Source: Ailurus styani (taxonomy: Eukaryota > Chordata > Mammalia > Carnivora > Ailuridae). From it: DNA of 64,000 bases. The DNA lies in contig LNAC01000032.1 of NCBI GenBank assembly GCA_002007465.1, positions 2,179,297 to 2,243,296 of the forward strand, given 5' to 3'. The notes beneath the pieces were generated by a model that saw only the letters and a program-made list of their open reading frames with translations, was not told where the DNA came from and did no database searches. Shown piece by piece: positions 43,753 through 55,206 of the stretch. The position numbers were made by a program, and so were the translations under genes. Position 1 is the stretch's first letter. Each line of letters starts with the position of its first letter.

Positions 43753-43899
43753 CCACATCCAGATAGTCCACCAGGGCGGTGCGCGTGCGCATGCGTGTGT
43801 ATGGGCCTGAGGGGGGCTGTGAGGGTCTCACTTGGAATTCAAACCAAGACGTTCTCTTGAATCCGGCAGAACCTGGCCAGTAGCAGTGGAAGATATTTC
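43753..43899. repeat. Short unique spacer with alternating purine-pyrimidine run
   Basis: GCGCGTGCGCATGCGTGTGT at 43,781-43,800 alternates purine and pyrimidine and includes several CG steps, so it favours Z-DNA. Immediately before it, TCCACCAGGGCGGTGCG is a weak CTCF-like match. Confidence 0.5.
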
Positions 43900-44090
43900 G
43901 TAATAATAATGATGATGCCACCTCACACTTTTCATCTTCAAAGCCCTTTACAAACAGTAATTAATTCCCATAATACTCATGAGGTAAGTAGATAAACACC
44001 ATTATCCCCATTTTATAGATAGAGAAACTGAGGTGAAGTAGCCAAGCAAACGGCCCAAGGCGGAAAGGAGCCGGTGTCAGAGCCCGGATG
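43900..44090 (-). repeat. MIR: MIR, antisense
   Basis: AATAATGATGATGCCACCTCACAC, CAAAGCCCTTTACAAACAG, AATACTCATGAGGTAAGTAG, TTATCCCCATTTTATAGATAGAGAAACTGAGG, GGTGTCAGAGCCCGGATGG are co-linear with antisense MIR. Confidence 0.88.
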
Positions 44091-46190
44091 GGGGGCGGGG
44101 AAGAAGCTCCCAGTATCTGCTCCTTCCCTCCAGCTCCCGCCACCCTGGACCTCATCAGGGAGAAATGGTGGTGGAGCTCAAGGTAGCCGGAGGCCGGAGG
44201 AAGTCAGGCTCTCCCAGCAGGCCCAGCTCTGGCCTCCCTGCCCTGGGACATGAATGCTGCTATTCATCGTGTGGGCAGTTTGTGGGCATTCACTTCAAGA
44301 TCCTTGCAAAATAACAACAACAAAAACCCTATTGAGGCTCCTTTCTCCTCGGACCACATATTTCCTGAGCTTTTCCTTGAAATCAGGGGATGCATGGTAC
44401 ATACACGCCCTCAGGAAGCAGGATTATTCAGCCCACCCTACAATTCTTGGGAGGCTACGTTCAGAAATGTGACCACAGGCCAGGCCGCGCGGCAGGAACC
44501 TTCTCCTACGAGTTTCTGGCCGAGCTCCTTTGCAAGACATTTAAGAGCCGTCTGGCCGCCTTCACACTGGAACACTTATCTGGCTGCCTCCTCGCTGTGG
44601 GCCCCCAACTCCCTGAGTTCGAGGCGGACACGCGTCAAATAGCTGGCGATGGGGCTGAAACTTCATATTAAGGCGAGGGAGGTGGGTCGGGAGAAAACGT
44701 GAGTTGAAATGAAATGAAAACGGCTTATGGAGGAGGCTCCTAGGTCACTACCTAAATGCAGGTCACTACCGCACCCCCACAGACCCGAATTTGACCCGGC
44801 CCACCCTGCTGGATGGCACTCCGTTTGGTTCCCTCAGCCGCTGCTCTCCAGTTTTTTTCACCTGCCAAAAACCGCTGCCCCCCATCCCTACCCTGCGTTT
44901 CTCCTCGAGCCTCTTCACGTTTCCCTCAACAGCCTGAAGGTTGCCATGACCACCCACTTCAGTTAGTGGCAAATCTAGAAGCCAAGGCTGTAAGCATTAT
45001 CTAGAGTGTCTTGACTTGGCCCCTAATGAAAGCTAATCGCCTTTGAAGTGCTGAACCAAACACAACAAATCGTTATACCATTCAGCTCGGTTCTCCCACC
45101 TTGGCTCCACAATTTGGCAGCGTGCATCCTCCAGAGCTGTGGAGAAGGAGAACTTTCCCTCTGCGGCCCTCCCTGAATCTGTGGGAAGAGAGACCTAGGG
45201 AAGAAGTTTGGAAGGTCTGTCAGAGAAGGTTTGGCGCAGAGAATCCAGGAGGGCAGTGGGACTGTGTGCTCCCAGAAGCAGGCACAGCCCGGTGGGTTGA
45301 CAGACGGGTCTCCGTCTGGAACCTCCTGTGGCATCTCACTGGCTGACCACGGGTGACAGCGTCTGTCCTGCCTGCCTCATGCACTTCGAACCTGCTGTTG
45401 AAACAGATGGTTGTATACGGTTTCTATACGGGCTTCCGAGCAGCGTGAAGTACCCCCGGGCAGCACATCCGTGGGGAAAAGAGCGCCCGAAGTTGAATAA
45501 GGCCCAAATCACGAATACGTGGATAACATTCATCAGACAAGATGGCACCAAAATCGGGAGTGGCCTTCTGTTGCCCATCATTGCAAAAATGGAACAATCT
45601 TAAAAAATCACCAAAAAAAAAAAAAAAAAGGCTAAACCACATGGTTCCCATAATGCCTTGGCCCTGTGGTTGCCTGGTGGGCAAAATTCTCCTATTGGAC
45701 CAACGAGGGAATGAAGCCCACGGGAAGAATTCTCTGCCCTCCCCTGAGTGGACCCCTCTTCCCCTTCCACACTGACATCCCCACCTGCCCCAGGACTGGG
45801 TGTGTTCTAGACGCAGGCACTGCACACACGTCGGTTCCCCCCACGGTGACACACTCCAGGTGAATGCTGGAGAGGAGGGCGAGCAGAGAGGTGTAACTTC
45901 TCACCACATAAAAGAGATGGAATCTGGCTTGCTGCCAGTGACAACGCGTGTCACACCTCAGATTTTGAAGTTCCCAAATAGATCCACAATGTTGATACTT
46001 TAGGGGGATGGTGGGTGGGAGTTGAATCTCTGTTTCTTCAACTCTGTAATTAATTTATCCAGCAACAAGGCTGTAATGATGCCAGGAAGAGAAAAAGAAC
46101 CCCTGGGGGGGTCTGTCTGTGGCTTTTCCTCAGAATGATTGGGTACAGTTGGGTTGGGGCTGAAGCCTAGATGTGAATGAACTCAAAACT
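44091..46190. other. GC-richer unique block, no proven gene
   Basis: CpG-containing sequence (GGCCGCGCGGCAGG near 44,485; GAGGCGGACACGCGTC near 44,620). Several frames of 90-142 codons overlap on both strands, as expected where stops are rare. None shows a known domain. A17 at 45,613-45,629 is listed separately. The density of CpG is not enough for me to call a CpG island. Confidence 0.5.
45613..45629 (+). repeat. A17 tract, possible retrocopy tail
   Basis: Seventeen A in a row follow sequence with no SINE or L1 signature. A frame of 91 codons (45,328-45,603) ends 10 bases upstream of it. No AATAAA signal precedes it and I found no matching target-site duplication, so a processed retrocopy is only a possibility. 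Confidence 0.3.
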
Positions 46191-46830
46191 GGGGGGGGGG
46201 CACGTATGTGTGAGGCCTGTGTGATGTGAGAGTGTGAAGCGTGGCATGTCTGTGGTGTGTGAAAGTGTGAGGTAGTATACAGTGTATGTATGTGCATTGT
46301 GTGTGTGTTATAGATATGTATACGAAGAATTTATGTGTGTGTGGTGTGTCAGCATGTGCACCTAAGGCTGTGAGGAATGATAATGTGCTATAGCATGCAC
46401 TGCACTTATGTGTTATAAGGTGTGTGTATGTGTGTGTATAAGGAGTCTTTATGTATATGAGGCATACATAAATGATGCAAGGCGTGAGATTTGGTGTGTG
46501 TTCTGTAGGGTATGCGGGCTATGTGTATGTGGTGTGTGTGGAATTTAAGGTGTGTGGGGTGTATTTGTGTGTGTGGTTTGCATGTGTGATGCAAGGGTAG
46601 GGGGTGTGCTATGTTCTATATAGTATACACGTGTGCGTGTGGCCTATGCATTACATATGATATGTGTGAGTGTGGCTGTGTATGTCTTCCATGTGGTTGT
46701 ATGAGCGAGTGTGGTGCGGGTTCTGGGTGGTGCGTATGAGCGAGTGTGGTGTGTGTGTATATTCTATGTGGCAGAGAAGAGTGTGTGGGGTGTGTATGAG
46801 TGTGTGTGTGACATGTGTGCAGGCTCTGCG
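46191..46830. repeat. TG-rich degenerate tandem tract
   Basis: Begins with G10 (46,191-46,200) and continues about 630 bases dominated by TGTG, TATG and GTGTGG words (plus strand nearly free of long C runs). Locally repeated units include GAGCGAGTGTGGTG near 46,703 and 46,738. It reads as a decayed minisatellite or microsatellite cluster with strand asymmetry and Z-DNA potential. Frames crossing it (147 codons plus, 146 codons minus) owe their length to its composition. Confidence 0.85.
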
Positions 46831-47439
46831 GGCAAGCACTTGTGCAGACAGGCCTGCCCTTAACTCTTTGATGTTGGCACAGAGGCGTCCTCCGCAGCTG
46901 GCCCCGCGGCCCTCCAAGCGCGCTGGAGAGCTAAATCCCAGGGTAGGAGCAAAGAAAGCGCAGCTAAAGCACCACACCCTGGAGCCCCGTGGGGAAAGGT
47001 TGGAAGCTAACTGGGACACCACCAAGCTATTGCCTGCCCCTGGGGCTGCACTGCGGAACACAGGTCTTGTTTGTGGCAGTTCAGAGAGCACGGGACTAGA
47101 TCATGATGCCTGATGCCGTCGCAGGGGACTTCTGTGTGACCTGAGCCCTGGGTTCAAGCCTCCTGCTTGACACCCTTGTCCCAGTGGTAGGGGCACATGA
47201 GTTAGGCCCTGGTTTTAACATCTGGAGAACATACATAACAACATGTTCCTCCTGCTATGAGAATTTAATAAAATAACACTGCACTGTACAGTTACTGCTC
47301 CCCACCCCACTTCCTCCTTTCTGGGAGTGGGAAGGGAGGGAAAAGAAATTCAGTGGGAAGGGGAAGAATAGAAATTCCCTGTGCCTTTCATTCAAACTAG
47401 ACACCAGGACCAGTGCTTTGCAATGGAGCAATATTCAAG
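46831..47439. other. Unique stretch, GC-rich at first
   Basis: 46,855-47,070 is GC-rich (CTGGCCCCGCGGCCCTCC, AAGCGCGCTGGAG). No gene is recognised. The rest is ordinary. Confidence 0.5.
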
Positions 47440-47722
47440 GAATGGTTAATGGATTTTCAAGTTTCCGCCTATTAACTGCTGTGTGACCTTGGACAAATTC
47501 TTTAATTTCTCTGAGCCTCTCTTAACTAAAGATGTAAAAACACAGAGGCTCAGAGAAGTTAAGTTTAAATCAGACTCAGAGAAGTCAAGTTTAAATCTCT
47601 AAATTTCTAAACTAGACCTAATAGTACTACCTTGTGCATAGGATTATCTGAGGATAAAACGAGATAATGAATAAGTTCTAGCACAGTGCCTAGTACAGAG
47701 TAAGCAATGTGCTTTACAAGAT
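47440..47722 (+). repeat. MIR: MIR, sense, with internal 22-bp duplication
   Basis: TATTAACTGCTGTGTGACCTTGGACAAATTC, TAATTTCTCTGAGCCTCTC, then after an insert, ATAGTACTACCTTGTGCATAGG, CTGAGGATAAAACGAGATAATG, CTAGCACAGTGCCTAGTACAGAGTAAGC follow sense MIR. The insert contains CTCAGAGAAGTTAAGTTTAA at 47,549 repeated at 47,575 with one change (22 of 22 positions bar one). Confidence 0.85.
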
Positions 47723-47737
47723 AATTCCCCTGTTCCC

Positions 47738-47850
47738 CTGGGTAGATGTTAAACCCAAAAAGAGGCTCAGACCAGTAAAGCAATTTACCCCAAATCACAC
47801 ACCTAATGAGCATTGGACCTACCAGTCTAGCCAAGTCTGTCTTGCTTACA
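47738..47850 (-). repeat. MIR: MIR-like fragment, antisense
   Basis: AAAAAGAGGCTCAGACCAGTAAAGCAATTTACCCCAAATCACACACC, then GAGCATTGGACCTACCAGTCTAGCC, read in pieces, resemble antisense MIR, directly after a sense MIR. Confidence 0.5.
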
Positions 47851-49138
47851 CTCTGTTTGACCACCTTCCGTTTCTACCACACCAAGCTGCCTGCCCTTAC
47901 AGCCTTCAGAGAGCTCTCTGCAGGATACTGCTGAGTTCCAGAGACACTGTCATCCTGAAAATATTTTACAAAGAAGCCTAGGAAGAAAGAAGAAAGTGCC
48001 GTGGACTGGCAAAATGAGATTACCTCCTTCAGTACCAGCGGGAAAATGCCCCGACCTTTATTTGTAGATTGGTAGAAATCTACATGGTATTTTGGGGACG
48101 GAAACTTTGTACAGAGTGAAAACAAACCTGTTAGCTAGATGCCATGACTTGTAACAGAGCCCACCATGCTCTTTTAAGCCAACTTTGCAGAGGCCATTCC
48201 CTCTGAAAAAAAAACACCCTTCCATCTCCCTCCCAACCACCACCTCTACCAGCCAACTCTCTTCTCCCATCCCACTTTGAATATACTTCTCTTGTAGTCT
48301 TTAGCACGTTGATCTAATTATAGTTCTGTGATTGCACATGCCCAAGGACAGATGCCCTGTTCCATTCACTTTTGTTTCCCCGACACCTGCCAAAAGCACC
48401 TGAGAAAGCATTGCCAGGACATGGCATAGACCAACCATTTGTTGATGCAACACATGCAGGGTTGGTGGCACTGACACGAGGTAGATTGCTGATGCTCCTG
48501 GTGCAGAACAGAAGGACGCATGGGGTCAGATGTGTGGGGTGTGGATCACCAGAGTCTCCATGGAAAATAGGAACCCCTTGAAGTGTTCTAGCAAAGGGAA
48601 TTTAATGCAGAGGATGGGTTTCACAGGTGTCAGAGGACCTTAGAAACCAAATAAGAAAAAAAGCAAAGCCAGAAATTAGCAACAGATGGGAGCCGCTAAG
48701 ACTCATGGGCTGGAGAGACAAAGACAGGGGGCAGGCGTTCCCAGAACCGGAGAGCAGGGGTCGCTGACAGAGGGCAGAACCAGAGAGGACCTATCCTGAG
48801 TGCGGGCTGCCAAGGAGACCCAGTCCCGGCTGGACACAGAGAGCATGGGGAGACGGGGGCTTCTCCTTCCATCTTCCAGTCTCCGGCCAGTGCCTCCATT
48901 AGCCTATCCCAGCTACAAGACCCCTGGGCTGGCAGGGTCAGTCCCCTCCAGTGTGGAGCGAGCCTGGGGAGGATGGGAACTGGATTGGAAGGTAATCACA
49001 CCCAGGATCAGCCCATGTAAATAATATTGTACTTTGCAGGACGGGGGCTACTTTGGAGGGAGTTCAAGGCCAGGCTGAGAATGGGCTGAAGTGGTGAAAG
49101 TCAAATCCATAGCAGCTCACTGGTTTCAGCGCAGGTGG
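47851..49138. other. Unique stretch
   Basis: No gene supported. Frames up to 83 codons. 48,290-48,420 has some resemblance to an L2 sense end (GTGATTGCACATGCCC, TTTTGTTTCCCCGACACC) but is too diverged to call. Confidence 0.5.
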
Positions 49139-49660
49139 GTAGGTTAGTTATCTGTTTCTGGGTAACAAATAACCATAGATCTAGTGGCATAGAACAGCAT
49201 ACATTTATTCTCTCTAGTTTCTATGGGTCAGGAGTCTGGACATGACTTACTTGGGTGCAGTTCAGGGTTTTCGGAGGTTGCAATCAAGGTATCGGCTGAG
49301 CTGCATTTGCATCTGGGGGCTTGCTGTTGGCAGAATTCACTTCTTTGTGACTGTACAGCGAGGGCCCAGGTTTTTGCTAGTTGTCAGCTGGAGGCCGTCC
49401 TTAGATCCTAGAGCGACCCCCAGGCAGTTCGTACCTATGCAGGCTTCTCCAACTTGTTCTCTTACTTCATGAAGCTCACGAGGAGGGTCTCTAGCTCCGG
49501 TCTGCTAAGAAGGAGTCTGTGACAACAGAACTCGATCCCATGCATGGCATCCCATTGCCTTTTGCCACATTCTACTGGTTAGGAGCAAGTCTCAGGCCAT
49601 GCCAGCTCTCAAGGAAAGGGATGACACAAAGGCGTGAGCACTAGAGGCAGGGACCAGGGG
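49139..49660 (-). mobile_element. MLT1: MLT1-type LTR (ERVL-MaLR), antisense
   Basis: Reads as an antisense solo LTR: GGTTAGTTATCTGTTTCTGGGTAAC, TAGTGGCATAGAACAGC, TTTCTATGGGTCAGGAGTCTGG, GGTTGCAATCAAGGTATCGGC, GTTGTCAGCTGGAGGCCGTCC, CATTCTACTGGTTAGGAGC, read in pieces. These are landmarks of the MLT1 LTR family in their proper order. MaLR elements are fossils; only the LTR remains and no viral-type gene is present. Confidence 0.82.
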
Positions 49661-49987
49661 TTGGGGGGTTGGAGGGGGGGCGCCTGGGTCCATTGGTGAC
49701 CAGTACATCTCATGCTGTAGCCTTGTGTACCTCGGTTCTGATTTTCTTCTGCAGGTTTGAATTTTTTAGAATCCTCTAAATTTTTTGATCCTTTAAATTT
49801 TTAATTTTTATTAAAAATAAAATTTTTAATCCTTTAATTTTTTTTGCTAAAGAGCAAAACAGTAGGTACAGTCTTGTGACTCTTTCATCGTCTGGCTCAG
49901 AAAATTAGCATTAAAATCCACAGACATTGCCATTAGTGAAAGCTTTGAGATACTATAAAAATTTGCTAAAACAAATCCCATGTCAAA
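49661..49987. other. Unique stretch with AT-rich patch
   Basis: A repeated AATTTTTTGATCCTTTAAATTTTTAATTTTTATT patch at about 49,765-49,845 is a local imperfect repeat of TCCT(C/T)TAAATTTTT. No gene seen. Confidence 0.5.
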
Positions 49988-50231
49988 TCAACCTTAACTT
50001 TTATTTATTTATTTATTAAATTTTTTTTAAAAAGATTTTATTTACTTATTTGACAGAGAGAGAGACAGAGAGAGAGGGAACACAAGCAGGGGGAATGGGA
50101 GAGGGAGAAGTAGGCTTCCTGCTGAGCAGGGAGCCCTACATGGAGCTCGATCCCAGGACCCTGGGATCATGACCTGAGCCAAAGGTAGATGCTTAAAGAC
50201 TGAGCCACCCAGGCGCCTCTCAACCTTAACT
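49988..50231 (-). mobile_element. SINEC: CAN-SINE, antisense
   Basis: Element at about 50,000-50,219. TCAACCTTAACT at 49,988-49,999 and 50,220-50,231 is the duplication. The left end has two T-rich blocks (TTTATTTATTTATTTATT then TTTTTTTTAAAAAGATTTTATTTAC), perhaps from tail expansion. Confidence 0.95.
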
Positions 50232-50829
50232 GTTAACTTGGACTTTCCAAATACATCTTAAAAGCTTTAATATTTTGCAAACCCTTTGACCAAAAAATTC
50301 TAATTCTAGGAATTCATTCAAAGAAAATTATCATAGATATGTGCAAAGATTTAGTTACAATGATTATTAGTCACAGCATCATTGCTTGTAATTGCAAAAC
50401 CGAAAAAACTGAACTACAAATAACCTATTGTTTTATGATAGGGTGTTGTCTTGATAAGGCTGCAATGCATTCATACACTAGAATATGATGACCTTTTTGA
50501 ATATGAGGTAGAATATTGAGACACATGGAATTACCTTGACTATATAATGCTAAAAAGGAAGAAACTGTATATACAACATGATCCCCTTTTGCCTTTGCTT
50601 TGTTTTGTCTTAGCATATATAGGCATGGAGAAATTACTGGAAAGATTTACACCAAACTGTAACTGAAATCTTTGGATAATGAGATAGGATGTGATTTTTA
50701 TTTTGCCTTATTATATTTTCTAGATTTTCTACCATAAATACTTATTACTCTTATAATAAGAAAAATGTTAATTTTAATATCTAAGTTTTCATAATCAAAT
50801 ATTAGGAAGAAAGAATATGTCAAAAGCAA

Positions 50830-51050
50830 TCTCCAAAATTACACTTTGGAGCTCAATATTAGAGATAACTTTGGGTCGTGGCTCTCCTGTATGATATCTC
50901 TGTTACCTCAAGCAAATCACTTGATCTCACTAACATTGGTTGACTCATATGTAAAAGAAAAAACCATTTACTCTACCTAATAGCAATGTCTAATGATTAA
51001 GTAGGACGATGTGCAAGAAAGTGCTTGCTAAATTGTCAAGTGTGAGTAAC
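50830..51050 (+). repeat. MIR: MIR, sense, diverged
   Basis: GTTACCTCAAGCAAATCACTTGATCTCACTAACATTGG, ACTCATATGTAAAAGAAAAAACC, TAATGATTAAGTAGGACGATGTGCAAGAAAGTGCTTGC, read in pieces, follow sense MIR. Confidence 0.7.
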
Positions 51051-51627
51051 AAAGGATTTTTCCCTTTGACATTCAAACTAAATAAGGCACGTCATACACA
51101 GGTGGGAGGAAGGATCTAGTGGTTAAAGATGTCACCGAATGTTATTCTGTGGAGGGATTTTCTCCACAACATCACAGTCCATCATAATCTCACTTGATGT
51201 TTGGGTTCACTATATCTAAGCATATGTCTTGTTTAGCATCAGCTAGCTACATGGTTTTGAAGTCATCAATTACCTCTCTGACTTCAGTTTCCTACCAAAA
51301 GCTCTCAAGGTAAACATTATATTAGGTTTACCAGTTTTCTACCAGGCCTGTTTCTACCAAGAAACCAGTAATCTCTAAGGCTTTTTCCATTCAAATAGTC
51401 TGATTTGGGGAGAGTGTTTTCACTGGTAGAGCACAGGCAAAGGAAGTCTACCAAATGGGGGAACTAGGAGTCAGGGTTTTCCACTTTGATGACATGGCTG
51501 TCCCACTGATTACTTTCCTAAGCAAGGAAAGATTGAAAGATATCGGTGGCATATTCTATCAGTGATGTGAGAACGAAAACTTCCAAAGCCCTATCACATT
51601 CAAGATATGGTATGGATGGTGACATTC

Positions 51628-51835
51628 AAGAATAAAAAGGATGTGGGCTCTGGCATCAGACTGACCTGGGTCTGATCCAAATCCTGACTTGGACTCTTCA
51701 CCTGTATGATGTTGACAAGTTATTTCATCTCTCTGAGACTTTGTCTCTTTATCTGTAAATCTCTCATGACTCTGACCTTATGTGATTAGGTACCAGGAAA
51801 GTGCCTGGCATGTAGTAAATGTTTGGTAACCAGGA
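51628..51835 (+). repeat. MIR: MIR, sense
   Basis: GGGCTCTGGCATCAGACTGACCTGGGTCTGATCC, ATGATGTTGACAAGTTATTTCATCTCTCTGAGAC, CTCTTTATCTGTAAATCTC, AAAGTGCCTGGCATGTAGTAAATGTTTGG, read in pieces, follow sense MIR. Confidence 0.88.
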
Positions 51836-54356
51836 ACTTTAATTATTGTTTGGAGTTTATTGGAATAAAGCAATCTGAGTCTTCATTTAATCTAGTTCTT
51901 CATTTCTCCTGGGTCAAAAGGATGACATTACCATCTACGATGCGTCCTTGTCGTGCTCCTAGTATCCTTTGGCTATACCCACATTTTCCAGGTCAGCTTT
52001 TTCATCACTGACTGCACTCAAGCATTCCATCATCTGATTCCAGATCTGTGGGGAAAGAGCATGTTAAAATAACCTGTGGCTTCAAAGTAATTCCAGTGGG
52101 CAAAAGTCTGTTTCTGTCCACTTAGAGATGTTCTCTGGAGCTTTCCAACAATTTTCCCATTTGAGCCTTCTCACCAATATTCGGAAGATGTGGAAACCCC
52201 AAACCTGTTGTCATGAACCAGTTCCCTTATTCCTTTTCCCAAAGCTGTGAATCAAGTGGAGAACCATGAAAGAAAGTGGTCTAAAGGATAAAGACAGAAT
52301 ACAATGTGACTTTTATCGGTAAATGAAGTTGTTCTGTGTTTTTTACCATGTTGCCTCCCTCTGTGGGAGGCCAAAGGTGTTGGCCTACAAAGGGGTGGGA
52401 ACTTTTCTTAGGAGGGGAATAGTCAGGGTCGCCTGGTTGCTTGGGACCAGGATGACTGCCCAGCTTCCTTTCCTGTTTCCAACTGCTGGGCTGTTCCCAA
52501 TGGTGAGGTATTTCTCAGGGACAGCTGGTCCCCCAGTCCCTTGGTACTGCAGTACGTGGGGATCTTGGTGTGTTGATTGTACCCTCTACTCCCATTAGTG
52601 AAAAGAGAAAGGACCCTGATGTATCCTAAATCACCTCTGGCACTTTGGGTCAGAGACTGTGTTGAAATAGCTGAGAAGCACTTTGTAGAATACAATTACA
52701 TTTCATAAAGCCTGGATCTTGTGAGCTAATGATTTTGGCGTGAGTTTCTCTTCAGAAAGACTAGGTTCATGGTTTTCCTTCTGTAAAAGACAGAACTTAA
52801 CACATTTCCTAAATACCAGGGCTGCTTCTGCCAAAAACTTTTTTTTTTCCTAACATGGAAAAGTGCGAAAAAAGATCCTCTTTAAGTAATAATAAGTGAA
52901 TGTGGTTTACTTTTTAAAAAATTTATTAACTTGTTTCCTTTTAATTATAAAAGTGGTACATGCTCATGCTAAGAATTTATTTTCACCCAATTCCAAAGGG
53001 AGTAAAATGGAAAGAGGCCTCCCTTCATCCCCACCTGACCGTCGGATGCACTCATCTACCTTCCCAGAGGTAAGCTCTGTTAAAGCTTGATGTGTAGCCC
53101 CCTCAGCAGTTTGGGGGGCTGATACACCACGCATATATGTTATAATACATTTGACTTTTTAACTCAGCTTTTTATTTCGGATAATCGTAGATTCGTGTTC
53201 AGTTATAGGAAATAATACTGAAAGAGCCTATGTACCCTTTACCTAGTGTCCCCCAGTGGTAACATCTTACAAAATTATAGTACAATACCATGATGAGGAT
53301 ATTGACATTATTAATCCCATTCCTGTGAAGGGACAGAACTTTCTCATATCCACAAGGATCCCTCACGCGGCCGTTTTAGAGTATATTCACCTCCTTTTCA
53401 CATTAGCCCCCAGCAACCACTACGTTCTCCATTTGTACAATTTTGTCATTTCAAAAGTGTCATATAAATGGAATCATATAGTATGTAACATTTGGGGATT
53501 GGCTTTTTTTCACTCAGAGTAATTCCCTAGAGATTCATCCAGATTGTTGCATGCATCGATAGATTGTTCCTTTTTTTTATTGCTGAATGGCATTCCATGG
53601 TATGGGTGGACCACCATTGGTTAAACTATTTATCTGTTGGAGGACATCTGAGTTACTTCCAGTTTGGGGCGTTTACAAGCAAAACTGCCATAAACATTCA
53701 TGTATGGGTTTTTGTGTGAACGCAACTCTTCCCTGCTTTGGGATAAATGCCCAGAAGTGCAATTGCTCGATCATATGGTAGTTTCATGTTTATGTTTTTT
53801 TTAAGAAAGTGTCAGACTACTTTCCAGAGTGTCTGTACCATTTACATTTCCACCTGCAGTGTGTGAGAGAGGCAGTTTCTCCACATCCTCATCAGCATTT
53901 GGTTTTGTTACTATTTTTTTATTTTCTTCATTCTGATTAAGTATGTAGTAATATCTCATTGTAGTCTAAATTTGCATTCCCCTGATAGCAAATAATGTTG
54001 AATATCCTTTCATGCGCTTATTTATCATCCATATATCTTTGACAGTAAAATGTCTCTTCACATCTTTTGGCCATGTTCTAAATGGATTGTTTCTTTATTG
54101 TTGAGTTTTGAGAATTCGTGATATATTCTCGATCTAGTCTTTTGTTGGATATGAGCTTTTCAAATATTTTTTCTCCCAGTCAGTCTTCAGTTTGTCTTTT
54201 TATTCTCTTAATGGCTTATTCCCAGAGTGAAGTTTTTAATTTTAATGAAATCCAGTTTACCAATTTTTTTTCCTTTTCTGGACCATGCTTCCAGTGTTAA
54301 GTCTGAGAACTCTCTCCCTAGCCCTAGATCCCAGTGATTTTCTCTTACTGTGTTCT

Positions 54357-54593
54357 AAAGGTTTTATAATCTTTTGGGTGCCTGGGTGACTCAGTCACTA
54401 AGCATCTGCCTTTGCCTCAGGTCGTGATCCCAGAGCCCTGGGATCAAGTCCCGCATCAGGTTCCTTGATCAGCAGGGAGTCTTCTCCCTCCCTCTCTCTC
54501 TCTCTCTCTGCCCTTCCCCCTGCCCATGCTCACTCTCTCTGTCAAATAAATAAATAAAATCTTTAGAAAAAAATAAAGGTTTTACGATCTTTT
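54357..54593 (+). mobile_element. SINEC: CAN-SINE nested in L1, sense
   Basis: Element at 54,376-54,574. Flanks AAAGGTTTTATAATCTTTT (54,357-54,375) and AAAGGTTTTACGATCTTTT (54,575-54,593) differ at two adjacent bases. Arctoid head GGGTGCCTGGGTGACTCAG. Confidence 0.96.
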
Positions 54594-55206
54594 GTTTTAC
54601 ATTTATCTGTGATCCATTTTCAAGCATTCATGTTTTTTTAAGAGGCATGCAGCTTACGTCAAGGTTTTGTTTGTTTGTTTTTTCCTCTGGATGTCCAAGT
54701 GATCCAGCTTCATTTGTTGAAAAGGCTATTTGCCTCCATTGAATTGCTTGTGCACTTTTGTCAAAAGTCATTTGGAGCTCTACTTTGGGCTCTCTGTTCT
54801 GTTCATTTATCTTTGTAGCTAATCTCTATGCCAGGACCACACAGTCCTCATTATTGTAGCTATATAATAAGGCTTAAAATAGGCAGACTGATTCCTGCTA
54901 TTATATTATTCTTTTCAAAATTGTTTTAGAATTCTACTTCCTTTGCCTTACCATGTAAATTTTAGAATAAGCTCATCTATATTTACAAGAAAAATCTTGC
55001 TTGGATTTTGATAGGAATTGCACTGTATATCAATTTGGGGACAACTGACATCTTTACCGTACTGAGTCTTCCAATCTCTGAATACAGTATGTCTCTCCAT
55101 TTATTAAGATTGTCTTTGACTTCTTTTATACATGTTTTGTTAGATTTAACCTAAGTATTTCACATTTTTGTGATTTTAAATAGCATCATATTTTGTATTT
55201 TTATAT

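Larger units (their letters stand above)
50232..52902. other. Mostly unique stretch with two MIRs
   Basis: No gene supported. Frames up to 91 codons (52,323-52,598) have no recognised family. The two MIRs are listed separately. Confidence 0.5.

Noticed and set aside
44250..44671. GC-rich patch with three overlapping plus frames, considered as a CpG-island promoter and first exon.
   Set aside because: CpG density by eye is too low and short for an island, and the three frames exclude one another.
46651..47113. Two overlapping frames of 146-147 codons on opposite strands.
   Set aside because: Both run through the TG-rich tract, where one strand lacks stops by composition. The His-Thr and Cys-Val runs are microsatellite translations.
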